From DAOTKC01 sp035449045 (GTDB taxonomy: Bacteria > Bacillota > Clostridia > Christensenellales > CAG-917): a stretch of DNA of 30,613 nucleotides. Shown in pieces: positions 15,538 to 23,215 of the stretch (positions are counted from its first letter, which is position 1; each line of letters starts with the position of its first letter). The position numbers and the translations under genes are program-made. The notes beneath the pieces were generated by a model. That model was not told where the DNA came from. It did no database searches and saw nothing but the letters and a program-made list of their open reading frames with translations. The DNA lies in NCBI GenBank assembly GCA_035449045.1, contig DAOTKC010000018.1:1-30613 (forward strand), in the 5' to 3' direction.

Positions 15538-15581
15538 GAACTAGTCGTAAAGTTTGTGCGGCGTAATTGAATAAAAAGCGT

Positions 15582-15673
15582 GGAGAGATGGCTGAGTTGG
15601 TCTAAGGCGCACGACTGGAAATCGTGTTTACCCGAGAACGGTAACTGGGGTTCGAATCCCCATCTCTCCGCCA
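15582..15673 (+). tRNA. tRNA-Ser (anticodon GGA)
   Basis: A 92-base class II tRNA with acceptor GGAGAGA/TCTCTCC, discriminator G and encoded CCA. It has a long variable arm (CCCGAGAACGG region), anticodon loop CTGGAAA giving GGA, and T-arm GGTTCGAATCC. A recombinase remnant begins about 100 bases downstream; no second copy of the tRNA 3' end was found in the window. Confidence 0.96.
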
Positions 15674-15731
15674 TATTGAATGCATAGGTTTGATACAATT
15701 ATCAAGCCCGTTAGGGATTTAATTCCCGCAT

Positions 15732-15771
15732 AAAAATAGCGTAGTTATCGAATTAAGTAGCTGCGCTTTTT
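15732..15771. terminator. Terminator between tRNA-Ser and the recombinase remnant
   Basis: AGCGTAG pairs with CTGCGCT (one G-T), extended by A5/T5 with one bulged base. It can serve tRNA-Ser and the converging recombinase gene, whose stop codon overlaps it. Confidence 0.65.
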
Positions 15772-16846
15772 AATTTGGTATATCGACCTTACCGATACCG
15801 TTATAAAAGATATCAATTTTTATTTGTCTTCTTCCACTAACTTTTTCAGCTTTATGGATAATAACTTTTTCTATAAATTCTCTTACAACTTCATGAGTCA
15901 ATTCATCAATTCTAGTAAATTTATGTACTAGTTCCATAAAATTAGAAGTTGATGCACGATGTTCATTATAAATTTTTATCTTATCTTCAAGCTCTAGAAC
16001 CCTTTCACGAAGAGTTGTTTGTTCTTGTTCATAGCTTTCATTCATATTTTTAAATCTTTCATTAGATATAGTGCCGTCAAGTTTATCTTCATATAGACTT
16101 TGAATAATTGAATCTAGCTTTTCTATTCTTGCTCTTGATGCACTTAATTCCTTATTAAAGGAGTTAATTAACTTATTGATTTGACTCATTGATTCGCTTG
16201 ATACTAACTTTAGAAATTCATCTTCATGTTTCCTTGCAAAATCAATGTGTCTTTTGAGGTCTGCAAAAACAATTCTATCTATGATACTTATCCTAATTTG
16301 ATGAGAAGAGCACTGACCTTGTCTCTTGCGATAAGTAGAGCAACAATAGTAGTAGGCTTCTGTTTTTAGTGATTTAGTTCTACAAACATAAAGTTTCTTA
16401 CCGCAATCAGCACAATATAGCATACCAGAGAGTACAGGCATATCACCCATAGAAGTATTTGTTCTTTTACGACCTTCCTTCAATTTTTGAACGATATCGA
16501 ATGTTTCTTGGTCGATTATTGCTTCATGGGTATTTTTAATAATTATCCATTTTGAAGGAGGATTTGCGAAGGACTTTTTGTTTTTGTACGACTTTCTTCC
16601 AGTTTTGAAATTTACCGTATGACCTAGATATTCTTGTCTAGATAGAATGTCAGAAACTACTGACCAATCCCACCAGTATGGATCAATTATATCATTATCG
16701 TGGGTGCTTGGTATTCCTTTTGATTTCTTGTAGGAAGTAGCGTTTAAAACCTTTCTTTCAGTTAGGATAGATGCAATCTTAGATGGGCCATTTCCTTTAA
16801 CTGCAAGATGGAATATCTCTTTGACAATTTCTGCAGATTCTTCGTC
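15770..16846 (-). pseudogene. Large serine recombinase, C-terminal part only
   Basis: About 355 recombinase-derived residues. Visible in order are the recombinase domain (EIVKEIFHLAVKGNGPSKIA, then ILSRQEYLGHTVNFKTGRKS), the zinc ribbon (CADCGKK, then CC about 22 residues on, then C), a long coiled coil, and a C-terminal region like DUF4368 (EFIEKVIIHKAEKVSGRRQ). This is the layout of TndX/TnpX-type recombinases of clostridial mobile elements. The whole N-terminal resolvase domain with the catalytic Ser is missing. Instead the frame continues at 16847-16921 into an inverted copy of part of merR, which gives the odd join PRKNGIRDYDEES-AEIVKEIF. The sequence is clearly AT-richer than its surroundings, which suggests horizontal transfer followed by decay. 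It cannot recombine DNA alone. Confidence 0.85.
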
Positions 16847-17001
16847 GTAGTCCCGAATACCATTTTTGCGAGGTGAGTGATGACAATAGCGCAAGTTAGC
16901 AAAAAATATTCGTTGACGCACGACACGCTAAGGTATTACGAGCGCGCCGGCTTGATCCCTGCGGTACCTCGCAAAAATGGTATTCGGGACTACGACGAAG
17001 A
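16839..17001. repeat. 35-bp perfect inverted repeat around the merR start
   Basis: Arms lie at 16839-16873 and 16967-17001, with 93 bases between them that hold the ribosome binding site and first codons of merR. Each arm encodes PRKNGIRDYDEE, on opposite strands: the right arm in frame with merR, the left in frame with the recombinase remnant. Just beyond the arms the two sides keep a short similarity (TCTGCAG / TCCTGCAG) and then diverge. Confidence 0.9.
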
Positions 17002-17245
17002 GTCCTGCAGATGGATAGAGTTTGTCAAATGTATGCGTTTGGCTGGGATCCCGATAGAAGTAATCAACGATTACGTTGCGCTTGTGGGGCAAGGCGATTC
17101 GACAGCGCAAGCGCGATTGAATTTGCTTGTCAACCAAAGAAAAGTCTTGCAAGCAAAACTTGCCGATATGCAGCAGACCTTGCAAAGACTGGATACAAAA
17201 ATATCCTATTACACCGATTTGCAACAAAGTCAATCGGACAAATAG
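16880..17245 (+). CDS. MerR-family transcription regulator
   Basis: 121 residues from the ATG at 16880 (a GTG one codon earlier is possible). AGGTGAG precedes it, partly supplied by the left inverted-repeat arm. The winged helix (IAQVSKKYSLTHDTLRYYERAGLIP, about residues 3-27, then RDYDEESCRWIEFVKCMRLAGIPI) is typical of MerR proteins. A dimerisation coiled coil follows (about 80-115). No C-terminal cysteines or large effector domain are seen, so it is of the short, unknown-ligand type. It is followed by a terminator and then by a MATE pump gene on the same strand, a pairing that suggests it controls the pump. Its true upstream promoter may have been lost in the rearrangement. Confidence 0.85.
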   Translation: MTIAQVSKKYSLTHDTLRYYERAGLIPAVPRKNGIRDYDEESCRWIEFVKCMRLAGIPIEVINDYVALVGQGDSTAQARLNLLVNQRKVLQAKLADMQQTLQRLDTKISYYTDLQQSQSDK

Positions 17246-17272
17246 TTTTTTTCCAAAAGTCAATCGGACAAA
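17226..17272 (+). repeat. 17-bp direct repeat at the merR stop
   Basis: AAAGTCAATCGGACAAA occurs at 17226-17242 (the last codons of merR) and at 17256-17272. It may be a trace of strand slippage or of an insertion, or a shifted end of the gene. Confidence 0.75.
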
Positions 17273-17283
17273 AAATCAAACCC

Positions 17284-17312
17284 AAGGCTGCCCAAAATAG
17301 GGTAGCCTTTTT
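17284..17312 (+). terminator. Terminator of merR
   Basis: AAGGCTGCCC pairs with GGGTAGCCTT (one G-T), followed by a T-run. Confidence 0.85.
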
Positions 17313-17534
17313 GCGAAATTTTTTGTTGTGACCAACGCGTAATCGTGTTTGGTATTTGGCGCAAGTGAGCAAACTACCAAAATAATTTTTCACGTCGAGT
17401 CGACTATCGATGACGGAGGGCAGTTTGGCAAAAATTTGTTTGAAAAACACTTGTATTTTTCATACTAAAAAGATATATTGAAGTCAACAGGAAATCGATT
17501 TCACATAATCGTTTGGGACAATTCGTAGGTAATT

Positions 17535-18944
17535 ATGGTAAAAGATATAGATTTTATGAAAAATACCAAAATAGGCAAACTGCTTTTCAAATTGGCGGTG
17601 CCTACTATTTTGGCGCAGATAGTCAACTTGCTTTATATGGAAGTTGACAGAATTATGATAGGGCAAATGCCCGAAGTGGGCGGTGTAGCGCTGACGGGCG
17701 TCGGCGTATGCTTGTCTGTGCTCATCATAGTAATGTCTTTCGCGTCGCTGTGTAGCGTAGGCGGGGCGTCGAGAGCGGCGATTTTTTTGGGAAAAGGGGA
17801 CAAAGATTCAGCAGAAAAAACCTTAGGCAATTCGGCGACGGCGTTGCTGTTGTCGGGAGCGCTGCTGACTGCTGTGTTTGAAATTTTTGGCGAAGACCTT
17901 TTGATGCTGTTTGGAGCAAGCGAGACGACAATACCCTACGCTTGGGACTATATGCAGTATTACGCGTTAGGAATACTGGCGGTGCATTTTACGTTGGGGC
18001 TCAACGCTTACATTACGGCGCAAGGCTTTACAAAAGTCAGTATGCTGACCGTTGTAATCGGCGCGGTGCTGAATATCATATTGGATCCGATTTTTATCTT
18101 TGTGTTCGGACTGGGCGTCAAAGGCGCGGCGATAGCGACGGTAATATCTCAGACAGTATCTGCCGTGTGGGTAATTTGCTTTTTGTTTGGCAAAAAAACC
18201 GTCATCAAACTGCGTCCGCGTTATTTCAAACTGCAAAGCGCAATTATTTTGCCTACTCTTGCGTTGGGTTTAGCGCCGTTTATTATGAACTTTACCGAAA
18301 GCGTACTCGGAATATGTTTCAACGTGAATTTGTTGCAGTACGGTGGAGATATTGCGGTTGGGGCAATGACGATATTTATGAGTTTGTCTCAGTTTATTCA
18401 AATGCCTCTTATTGGGCTTAGTCAAGGGGCTCAACCGATAATGAGTTACAACAAAGGCGCAAAACAGCCCGATCGTATGAAGCAAGTATTTACTTTGTTG
18501 ATTGTTGCGGCAATGTGCTACTCGTTGCTTATGTGGGGGCTGGTGATGATTATGCCCAAGACTTTTGCAAGATTGTTTACAAGCAACATAGATATTATCG
18601 AATACGTCGGCAAAATGGTAAGAGTATTTTTGGCGTGCGGAGGACTGTTTAGCGCGCAGATTGTGTGCCAACAGATGTTTGTCGCGCTTGGCAAAGCCAA
18701 GGAATCGCTGTTTATCGCGTTGCTACGCAAAGTGATACTGTTGATTCCATTGATATTCGTAATGCCATTAATTATGCCGCAAAATCCCGAATTGGCGATC
18801 TTGCTTGCCGAACCTATTGCAGATTTTATTTCGGTAGTAATCACAGTAACGTTTTTTACCGTAGTCTTCAAAAAAGATTTGGCGCAAATACGTTCGGAAT
18901 TGGCTGTCCAAGCGCCCAACGAGCCGCAAAATAGCGCCGAATAA
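17535..18944 (+). CDS. MATE-family efflux transporter
   Basis: 469 residues with about twelve membrane helices. It opens with KNTKIGKLLFKLAVPTILAQ, then LLYMEVDRIMIGQ, the first two helices of MATE multidrug/Na+ antiporters of the DinF/NorM-like bacterial type. GLSQGAQPIMSYNKGAKQ opens the second half, as usual. It should export cationic or other small compounds using an ion gradient. An internal start at 17556 (MKNTK) is equally possible; the upstream ATG was kept because GTAGG lies before it. It is downstream of merR. Codon choice and base composition (more A/T, many GGC-AAA and TTTG words) differ from the yloV or tup genes, fitting a transferred segment. Confidence 0.92.
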   Translation: MVKDIDFMKNTKIGKLLFKLAVPTILAQIVNLLYMEVDRIMIGQMPEVGGVALTGVGVCLSVLIIVMSFASLCSVGGASRAAIFLGKGDKDSAEKTLGNSATALLLSGALLTAVFEIFGEDLLMLFGASETTIPYAWDYMQYYALGILAVHFTLGLNAYITAQGFTKVSMLTVVIGAVLNIILDPIFIFVFGLGVKGAAIATVISQTVSAVWVICFLFGKKTVIKLRPRYFKLQSAIILPTLALGLAPFIMNFTESVLGICFNVNLLQYGGDIAVGAMTIFMSLSQFIQMPLIGLSQGAQPIMSYNKGAKQPDRMKQVFTLLIVAAMCYSLLMWGLVMIMPKTFARLFTSNIDIIEYVGKMVRVFLACGGLFSAQIVCQQMFVALGKAKESLFIALLRKVILLIPLIFVMPLIMPQNPELAILLAEPIADFISVVITVTFFTVVFKKDLAQIRSELAVQAPNEPQNSAE

Positions 18945-18968
18945 TTTTATTGGCGACAAAAAGAATAC

Positions 18969-19006
18969 AAAAAAAAGAGTCTGCAAACAATGTCAGACCT
19001 TTTTTA
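18969..19006 (+). terminator. Terminator of the MATE gene
   Basis: GTCTG/CAGAC extended by G-C and A6/T6 with one bulge, ending in a T-run, 25 bases after the stop. A second pairing AGAGACCT (19050-19057) with AGGTCTCT (19085-19092) and a T-run follows. Confidence 0.8.
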
Positions 19007-19113
19007 TTTGTTGGCAGAAAGGGGAAAATCTCCTATTCGCCAGTTTTGTAGAGACCTGTAGTAGTCAGTTTTTAGGCTATTATTAGGTCTCTTTTTTATT
19101 TTCTAATCAACTA

Positions 19114-19161
19114 TTTAACGATTACCCTACTTTTTAACGATTTGAATACTTTTTAACGATT
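19114..19161. repeat. Three direct repeats with 19-bp period
   Basis: TTTAACGATT at 19114-19123, 19133-19142 and 19152-19161, with longer similarity (ACTTTTTAACGATT) between the last two. The even spacing resembles a binding-site or iteron array. Confidence 0.75.
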
Positions 19162-19174
19162 AGAATCGACTTAG

Positions 19175-19683
19175 TTTGTTTATCAGGTTTCGGGCAGATT
19201 TAAAAACTTCTTCGACAAAGGCTTGCTTTTATATTCCATCGCCCCAGATTCTTCGGCAAAACCTTTACGGCGATTCTGACCCAAGGCGTCCCCATTGGAA
19301 AAGATATCTTAAAATATATGGAAAACACGGCAAAAAATCTGGGGTTTAACGTCGTAAAAGGCTGCAGCCTTTGGACAATGCAACCGATAGACGAAAAGCG
19401 ACAGAAAGCAAACAGTAAAAAAATCGAAAAATGCGCCGAAAGGTTTTATAAGGATTTGCAGCGCGAAAAAATGCCCGCGCCCTCATTGCTTAGCCTGATG
19501 CTTTTCAGAACGACAAGAAGCGGTCTGAAATATTCAAATAAAAAATTTTACGATTATCACTATTTTGAGGAAAAAGGCTGGTTTGAATCCGATTACTATT
19601 ACGATGTTTCGCTCAACCCAATCAAAAAGCTTATGGGACGCTTTTTCGACTATTTGGGCAGGAAAATCGGCGGCAACCTATAA
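19175..19683 (+). pseudogene. Broken flavodoxin-family reductase gene
   Basis: From 19175 the frame reads QVSGRFKNFFDKGLLLY, the segment after the flavin loop in flavodoxin-like NAD(P)H reductases. Near 19240-19250 a frameshift moves to the frame FFGKTFTAILTQGVPIGKDIL, which continues through ATG 19318 to the stop at 19681 (KNLGFNVV, then a basic C-terminal extension). The N-terminal phosphate-binding part is missing: a TAG stands directly before 19175. So both the start and the frame are damaged. An ORF from 19318 (121 residues) remains open but would lack the cofactor site. The family call rests on the QVSGRFKNFFDK and ILTQGVP patterns. Confidence 0.6.
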
Positions 19684-19726
19684 CACAAACCGTTACCCAC
19701 TATGGATTAGGCGGTTTTTAAACTAT

Positions 19727-20614
19727 TTATCCAATTTTGAAATAATCCAAGTATTCTTTAAATCTATCTTGCGCAGTTAAGATCGTATCTAATAGAAAAC
19801 CTTTTTCGTTCTTATATTCCTTTAAGCCGCGATAGTAGTAAAGTTTTAGGTTGTCGGTTAAAATAAAAGGAACTATATTGTTTGCAAGGCATTCTTTAAA
19901 CATAATGAGTCTTCCGATTCTGCCGTTGCCGTCTTGAAAGGGGTGTATAATTTCAAATCTGTAATGATACTCGATAATATCATCTAAGGTCTTTTCTTTT
20001 TTATCGTTATATACTTCCAAAAGTTTTTTCATTACTATTGCCACATCTTTGGGCCGTGTCGTTTCTTTGCCGCCGATTGCGTTGGGAAGTTTTTTATAGC
20101 CGCCGACATTAAACCAGTCCTTTCGGCTGTCGCTTGTGCCTACTTTCAGCATAAAGTGCAGCTCTTTTATTAGTTTTTCGCTTAGTTGCGCTTTGGCATT
20201 ATCGAGAATAAAGTCAACACACCTAAAATGATTGACTGTTTCAATGATGTCGTCGACGTTAACCGCGCTTTGGTCTATGCCGATTGTGTTTGTTTCATAA
20301 ATAAATCGAGTTTGCTCTTCGGTTAACCTGCTTCCTTCAATGCGATTTGAGTTATAGGTTAATTCTATTTGAATTTTATGGTATAACCCACCTCTAATAT
20401 GTGCTTGCTTTTCTTTTCTTAAGGCATTCAGCAATGCATTATCTGTTTCAATAATCTTCTTTTCTCTTAAGGGTTTTGTCGAACCCTCGGGAATAAGCCA
20501 AGTTTTCCCCATTAAAACAGCGCCCGGAATTTTAGCGTGAGCACAATAATTCCTGACGGTTCGTTCGCTCATGCTCCATAGCTTCGCAATCTCTATTACC
20601 GGCAAATACTTCAT
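19727..20614 (-). CDS. Fic-domain protein with N-terminal helix-turn-helix
   Basis: 295 residues from the ATG at 20614, chosen because GAGGG lies 7 bases upstream; a longer frame begins at 20653 inside the promoter. Residues 1-45 form an excisionase-like DNA-binding helix-turn-helix (VIEIAKLWSMSERTVRNYC). SNRIEG (89-94) is the (S/T)xxxE(G/N) inhibitory motif, so this is a self-inhibited Fic of the class with the inhibitory helix before the core. HPFQDGNGRIGR (224-235) is a complete Fic active site. By family it transfers AMP (or another nucleotide part) to a protein hydroxyl; the target is unknown. No partner antitoxin gene is next to it. The DNA-binding part and the palindrome in its promoter suggest self-repression. 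Confidence 0.9.
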   Translation of the reverse strand: MKYLPVIEIAKLWSMSERTVRNYCAHAKIPGAVLMGKTWLIPEGSTKPLREKKIIETDNALLNALRKEKQAHIRGGLYHKIQIELTYNSNRIEGSRLTEEQTRFIYETNTIGIDQSAVNVDDIIETVNHFRCVDFILDNAKAQLSEKLIKELHFMLKVGTSDSRKDWFNVGGYKKLPNAIGGKETTRPKDVAIVMKKLLEVYNDKKEKTLDDIIEYHYRFEIIHPFQDGNGRIGRLIMFKECLANNIVPFILTDNLKLYYYRGLKEYKNEKGFLLDTILTAQDRFKEYLDYFKIG

Positions 20615-20632
20615 GAATATACCCTCGTTTAA

Positions 20633-20661
20633 ATTATATGCCGATATCGGCAAAAAGTAAA
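20633..20661 (-). promoter_or_regulatory. fic promoter with operator-like palindrome in the spacer
   Basis: On the minus strand, TTTACT (20661-20656), a 17-base spacer and TATAAT (20638-20633). The spacer contains the palindrome GCCGATATCGGC (20640-20651). A second site, TTTTTGCCGATAATAG, starts about 20677. Confidence 0.6.
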
Positions 20662-20733
20662 CGGATTTTGGTCAATTTTTGCCGATAATAGACAAAATGA
20701 AATATAAAGAGAGGGTTGCGAAAATATAAACAG

Positions 20734-20762
20734 TTGACCGAAATTGGGATAAATGCTATTAT
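20734..20762 (+). promoter_or_regulatory. Sigma-A promoter of the tup operon
   Basis: TTGACC (20734-20739), a 17-base spacer and TATTAT (20757-20762). The transcript would start near 20770, just before the riboswitch-like element. Confidence 0.6.
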
Positions 20763-20780
20763 TATAGAACAAAACTTCGA

Positions 20781-20866
20781 TTTTTGTCGCCTAAAGAGTG
20801 TAGCCATGGCGGCGAAAACGATAGGGTGCGGCGGGAAACGGCCGCGCCTCCCATTGCGGAAAGGAG
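20781..20866 (+). promoter_or_regulatory. Moco/Tuco-type riboswitch candidate before tupA
   Basis: An 11-base stem (20781-20791 with 20808-20818) is followed by a stem GGTGCGGC/GCCGCGCC (20825-20832 with 20841-20848). Then come CGCCTCCC (20845-20852) and GGAAAGG (20858-20864). The order CGCCTCCC, 5-6 bases, GGAAAGG matches what I recall of the 3' end of the molybdenum-cofactor RNA before E. coli moaA. Here GGAAAGGAG is also the ribosome binding site of tupA, so ligand binding could block translation. The gene context, tungstate uptake, agrees with the known distribution of these RNAs. Confidence 0.55.
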
Positions 20867-20874
20867 TAAATTAT

Positions 20875-21834
20875 ATGAAGAGGAAACTGTTAGCCGCCGC
20901 GCTGATACTTACTTTAGTATGCAGCGCATTTTTCTTGTTCGCGTGCAATAAAGACGCCGACAAGACACCCACCTATAAGGATACCCTACCCAATCTCAAA
21001 ATTCTTTACGAACAAGACAACGATCTCAAGAACACCTATACGCTGCTTGCCGTCAACCCCGACAAGTTTGACGCCGGCGCGACAAACACGGCGGGCGCCG
21101 ACGCGCTCATTCAATGGCTCACCGGCGAAGAGGCTTATGAAGCTATTGTCAATTTCAGAAAGGCTGAATACGGCGACAGCCTGTTCTACCGCCTCGATAA
21201 CGCTCCCGTCTATGAAGGGGAAATAGCGCAGGCCACCGAAGCGACCAAAACCATCCGCCTCATGACGACGACCTCCGTCAACGATTCCGGCCTTTTGGGC
21301 GCGATAATCCCGACTTTCGAGAGCGACTACGGCTACGAAGTGAATATCGCGTCGTTGGGAACAGACCCGGCTATTAACTCCGCAAAGGACGGCAACGCCG
21401 ACCTTATTTTCGTTCACAACAAAGCGTCCGAGGAAACTTTTGTGAATGAAGGATATTCGAGAGTTGTTGACGGTTACGACGCCGAGAGAATTTCGTTTAT
21501 CTATAACTTCTTCGTGCTGGTCGGACCCGCCGACGATCCCGCCGACGTCGAGAATGCCGCAAGCGTCAAGGCCGCTTTTGCCTCGATAGCGGACGGCGAA
21601 TTCACGTTCATTTCGAGAGGCGATACTTCGGGCACCCACAAAGCCGAAATCGAGCTTTGGCCGACGGAGCTCGGAATAACCAAAGATGTAAATAACCTGC
21701 CTGAAGGAATAGAGGGTTGGTATATTTCGGCGGGTGACGGCATGGGCGCCTGCTTACTTATGGCAAACGAGATGAACGGCTACTGCCTTACCGACAAGGC
21801 CACCTTCCTCGCGATGAAGAAGACTCCGGAATAA
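20875..21834 (+). CDS. tupA: Tungstate ABC transporter binding lipoprotein TupA, circularly permuted
   Basis: 319 residues from the ATG at 20875, behind AAAGGAG. A lipoprotein signal ends in LFAC with Cys24. The body contains TupA hallmarks: TTTSVNDSGLL (131-141), DGNADLIFVHNKASEE, FISRGDTSGTHK and GDGMGACLLMANE. In ordinary TupA the protein continues after the TDKATFLAMK helix with a final segment (L-KIL-E-D--LKN-Y-LLAVNP, then IQWLT, then YGDSLF). Here that segment stands at the front, residues 38-106, and the protein ends just after TDKATFLAMKKTPE. The order is therefore rotated, with VYEGEIAQATEA as the new linker. All parts are present once, so function is plausible. The protein captures tungstate (or molybdate) outside the membrane for TupB-TupC. 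Confidence 0.85.
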   Translation: MKRKLLAAALILTLVCSAFFLFACNKDADKTPTYKDTLPNLKILYEQDNDLKNTYTLLAVNPDKFDAGATNTAGADALIQWLTGEEAYEAIVNFRKAEYGDSLFYRLDNAPVYEGEIAQATEATKTIRLMTTTSVNDSGLLGAIIPTFESDYGYEVNIASLGTDPAINSAKDGNADLIFVHNKASEETFVNEGYSRVVDGYDAERISFIYNFFVLVGPADDPADVENAASVKAAFASIADGEFTFISRGDTSGTHKAEIELWPTELGITKDVNNLPEGIEGWYISAGDGMGACLLMANEMNGYCLTDKATFLAMKKTPE

Positions 21835-21840
21835 GATATT

Positions 21841-22524
21841 GTGTTTTCGGCAATTGAAGAAGCGTTCAGGCTTATAGCTTCGGGTGATGCTACACTCAAC
21901 GAAATTATAGCGACGACGTTTAAAATGGCATTTGCAAGTTCGCTGACGGCGCTCCTTTTGGGAGCGCCGCTAGGCGTGCTGCTAGCGACCGCGAGATTTC
22001 CCGGAAAATCAATCATCGTCCACATTCTGAGAACATTCATGGGGCTTCCGCCCGTCGTTGCGGGCATAGTCCTTTATATGCTTTTTTCGGGCACCGGCCC
22101 GTTTGGCTCGCTCAAGCTTATCTATTCCGTCGAGCTTATGATTATCGCCCAAATCGTGCTGATTACGCCGATAGTGGCGGGGCTTACCGAGAGCTACGCC
22201 TCGGCGATAGCGCCCTCCGTGCTCGAAACGTCAAAGGGGCTGCGGCTGAATCCTTTCAAGGTTCCACTGCTCGTCGCCAACGAAAGTAAATTCCAGCTTA
22301 TTTCCATCTATCTCACCGGCTTTTCAAGGGCGATAGCCGAGGTGGGCGCGGTGCAGATAGTCGGCGGAAACATCTTAAGGAAGACGCGCGTCATGACGAC
22401 GGTAATCGCCTTAAACTACCGCACCGGCCAATTCACATACGCCATCGCGCTCGGTATAATCCTTTTGCTCATCTCTTTCGCCGTCAATTTCGCCGCCGGA
22501 ATGATTCAGGAAAAACTCAAATGA
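21841..22524 (+). CDS. tupB: Tungstate ABC transporter permease TupB
   Basis: 227 residues from a GTG start, 6 bases after tupA. It has five to six membrane helices. The cytoplasmic coupling loop is NESKFQLISIYLTGFSRAIAEVGAVQIVGGN, with the conserved EVGA of oxyanion (molybdate/tungstate/sulfate) permeases. GLPPVVAGIVLYMLFS is typical of TupB. It is probably a homodimer that forms the channel. It overlaps tupC by 4 bases (ATGA), so the two are translationally coupled. No strong Shine-Dalgarno sequence precedes the GTG. Confidence 0.93.
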   Translation: MFSAIEEAFRLIASGDATLNEIIATTFKMAFASSLTALLLGAPLGVLLATARFPGKSIIVHILRTFMGLPPVVAGIVLYMLFSGTGPFGSLKLIYSVELMIIAQIVLITPIVAGLTESYASAIAPSVLETSKGLRLNPFKVPLLVANESKFQLISIYLTGFSRAIAEVGAVQIVGGNILRKTRVMTTVIALNYRTGQFTYAIALGIILLLISFAVNFAAGMIQEKLK

Positions 22525-23183
22525 TTGAGATTGAAAACCTTAAAAAAATATATGCCGGCCGCACCGTCCTCGATATCGAATCGCTGAAATTCGAGGAGGG
22601 CGGAAGATACGCGCTCATAGGCGCCAACGGCTCGGGAAAATCGACGCTTCTAAAGATTTTGGCGGGGATAATTCCGCCCGACGAAGGCAAGGTCAATATT
22701 CCCAAAAACCTGAAGCTCGGCTACGCGCCGCAAAAGGCTTTCGCGTTTTCGATGTCGATAAAAAAGAACGTCGCGCTCGCCTGCCCCAAGGAGCAAAAGA
22801 ACAGAATCGCCGATATTATTTCGAAAATGGGGCTCACGCATCTTGCAAAAAAACGCGCCGACAAGCTTTCGGGCGGCGAAACCCAGCGCCTTGCGCTCGC
22901 CCGACTTTTGGTTGCCGACCGCAATTTTATTTTGCTGGACGAGCCGACCGCATCGATGGATATCAATTATTCGCTCGCCACCGAAGAATTTTTGAACGAT
23001 TATATAAACGAGCACGCCGCCACGCTTATTATCGCGACGCATTCCATAGTTCAGGCGGCGCGGCTGGGCAAGGAGATAATCTTTTTGCACGAGGGCAAAG
23101 TGCTTGAAAGGGGCGCCGATATCCTCGACAACCCCCAAAACGAAGAAACCATTAAATTTTTGGAATACTACGGCAAAAAGTAA
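22521..23183 (+). CDS. tupC: Tungstate ABC transporter ATP-binding protein TupC
   Basis: 220 residues with a complete ABC ATPase core: Walker A GANGSGKST (34-42), signature LSGGETQRLALARLL, Walker B FILLDEPTASMD and switch ATHS. It powers uptake through TupB. Last gene of the tup operon, it starts within the end of tupB. After its stop there is an eight-base T-run without a clear hairpin, then the converging GNAT gene. Confidence 0.94.
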   Translation: MIEIENLKKIYAGRTVLDIESLKFEEGGRYALIGANGSGKSTLLKILAGIIPPDEGKVNIPKNLKLGYAPQKAFAFSMSIKKNVALACPKEQKNRIADIISKMGLTHLAKKRADKLSGGETQRLALARLLVADRNFILLDEPTASMDINYSLATEEFLNDYINEHAATLIIATHSIVQAARLGKEIIFLHEGKVLERGADILDNPQNEETIKFLEYYGKK

Positions 23184-23215
23184 TTTTTTTTGTCTTTTAA
23201 TCCGACTATTTCTTA

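Noticed and set aside
16847..16921. N-terminal end of the recombinase frame as a real start
   Set aside because: The residues come from an inverted copy of merR, not from a recombinase; the catalytic domain is absent.
15582..16921. tRNA-Ser as attachment site of an element carrying the recombinase
   Set aside because: No second copy of the tRNA 3' end was seen in the window, and large serine recombinases of this type seldom use tRNA genes.
20716..20874. Upstream extension of tupA
   Set aside because: It would overlap the promoter and the riboswitch-like leader; the ATG at 20875 has AAAGGAG and a clean lipoprotein signal.
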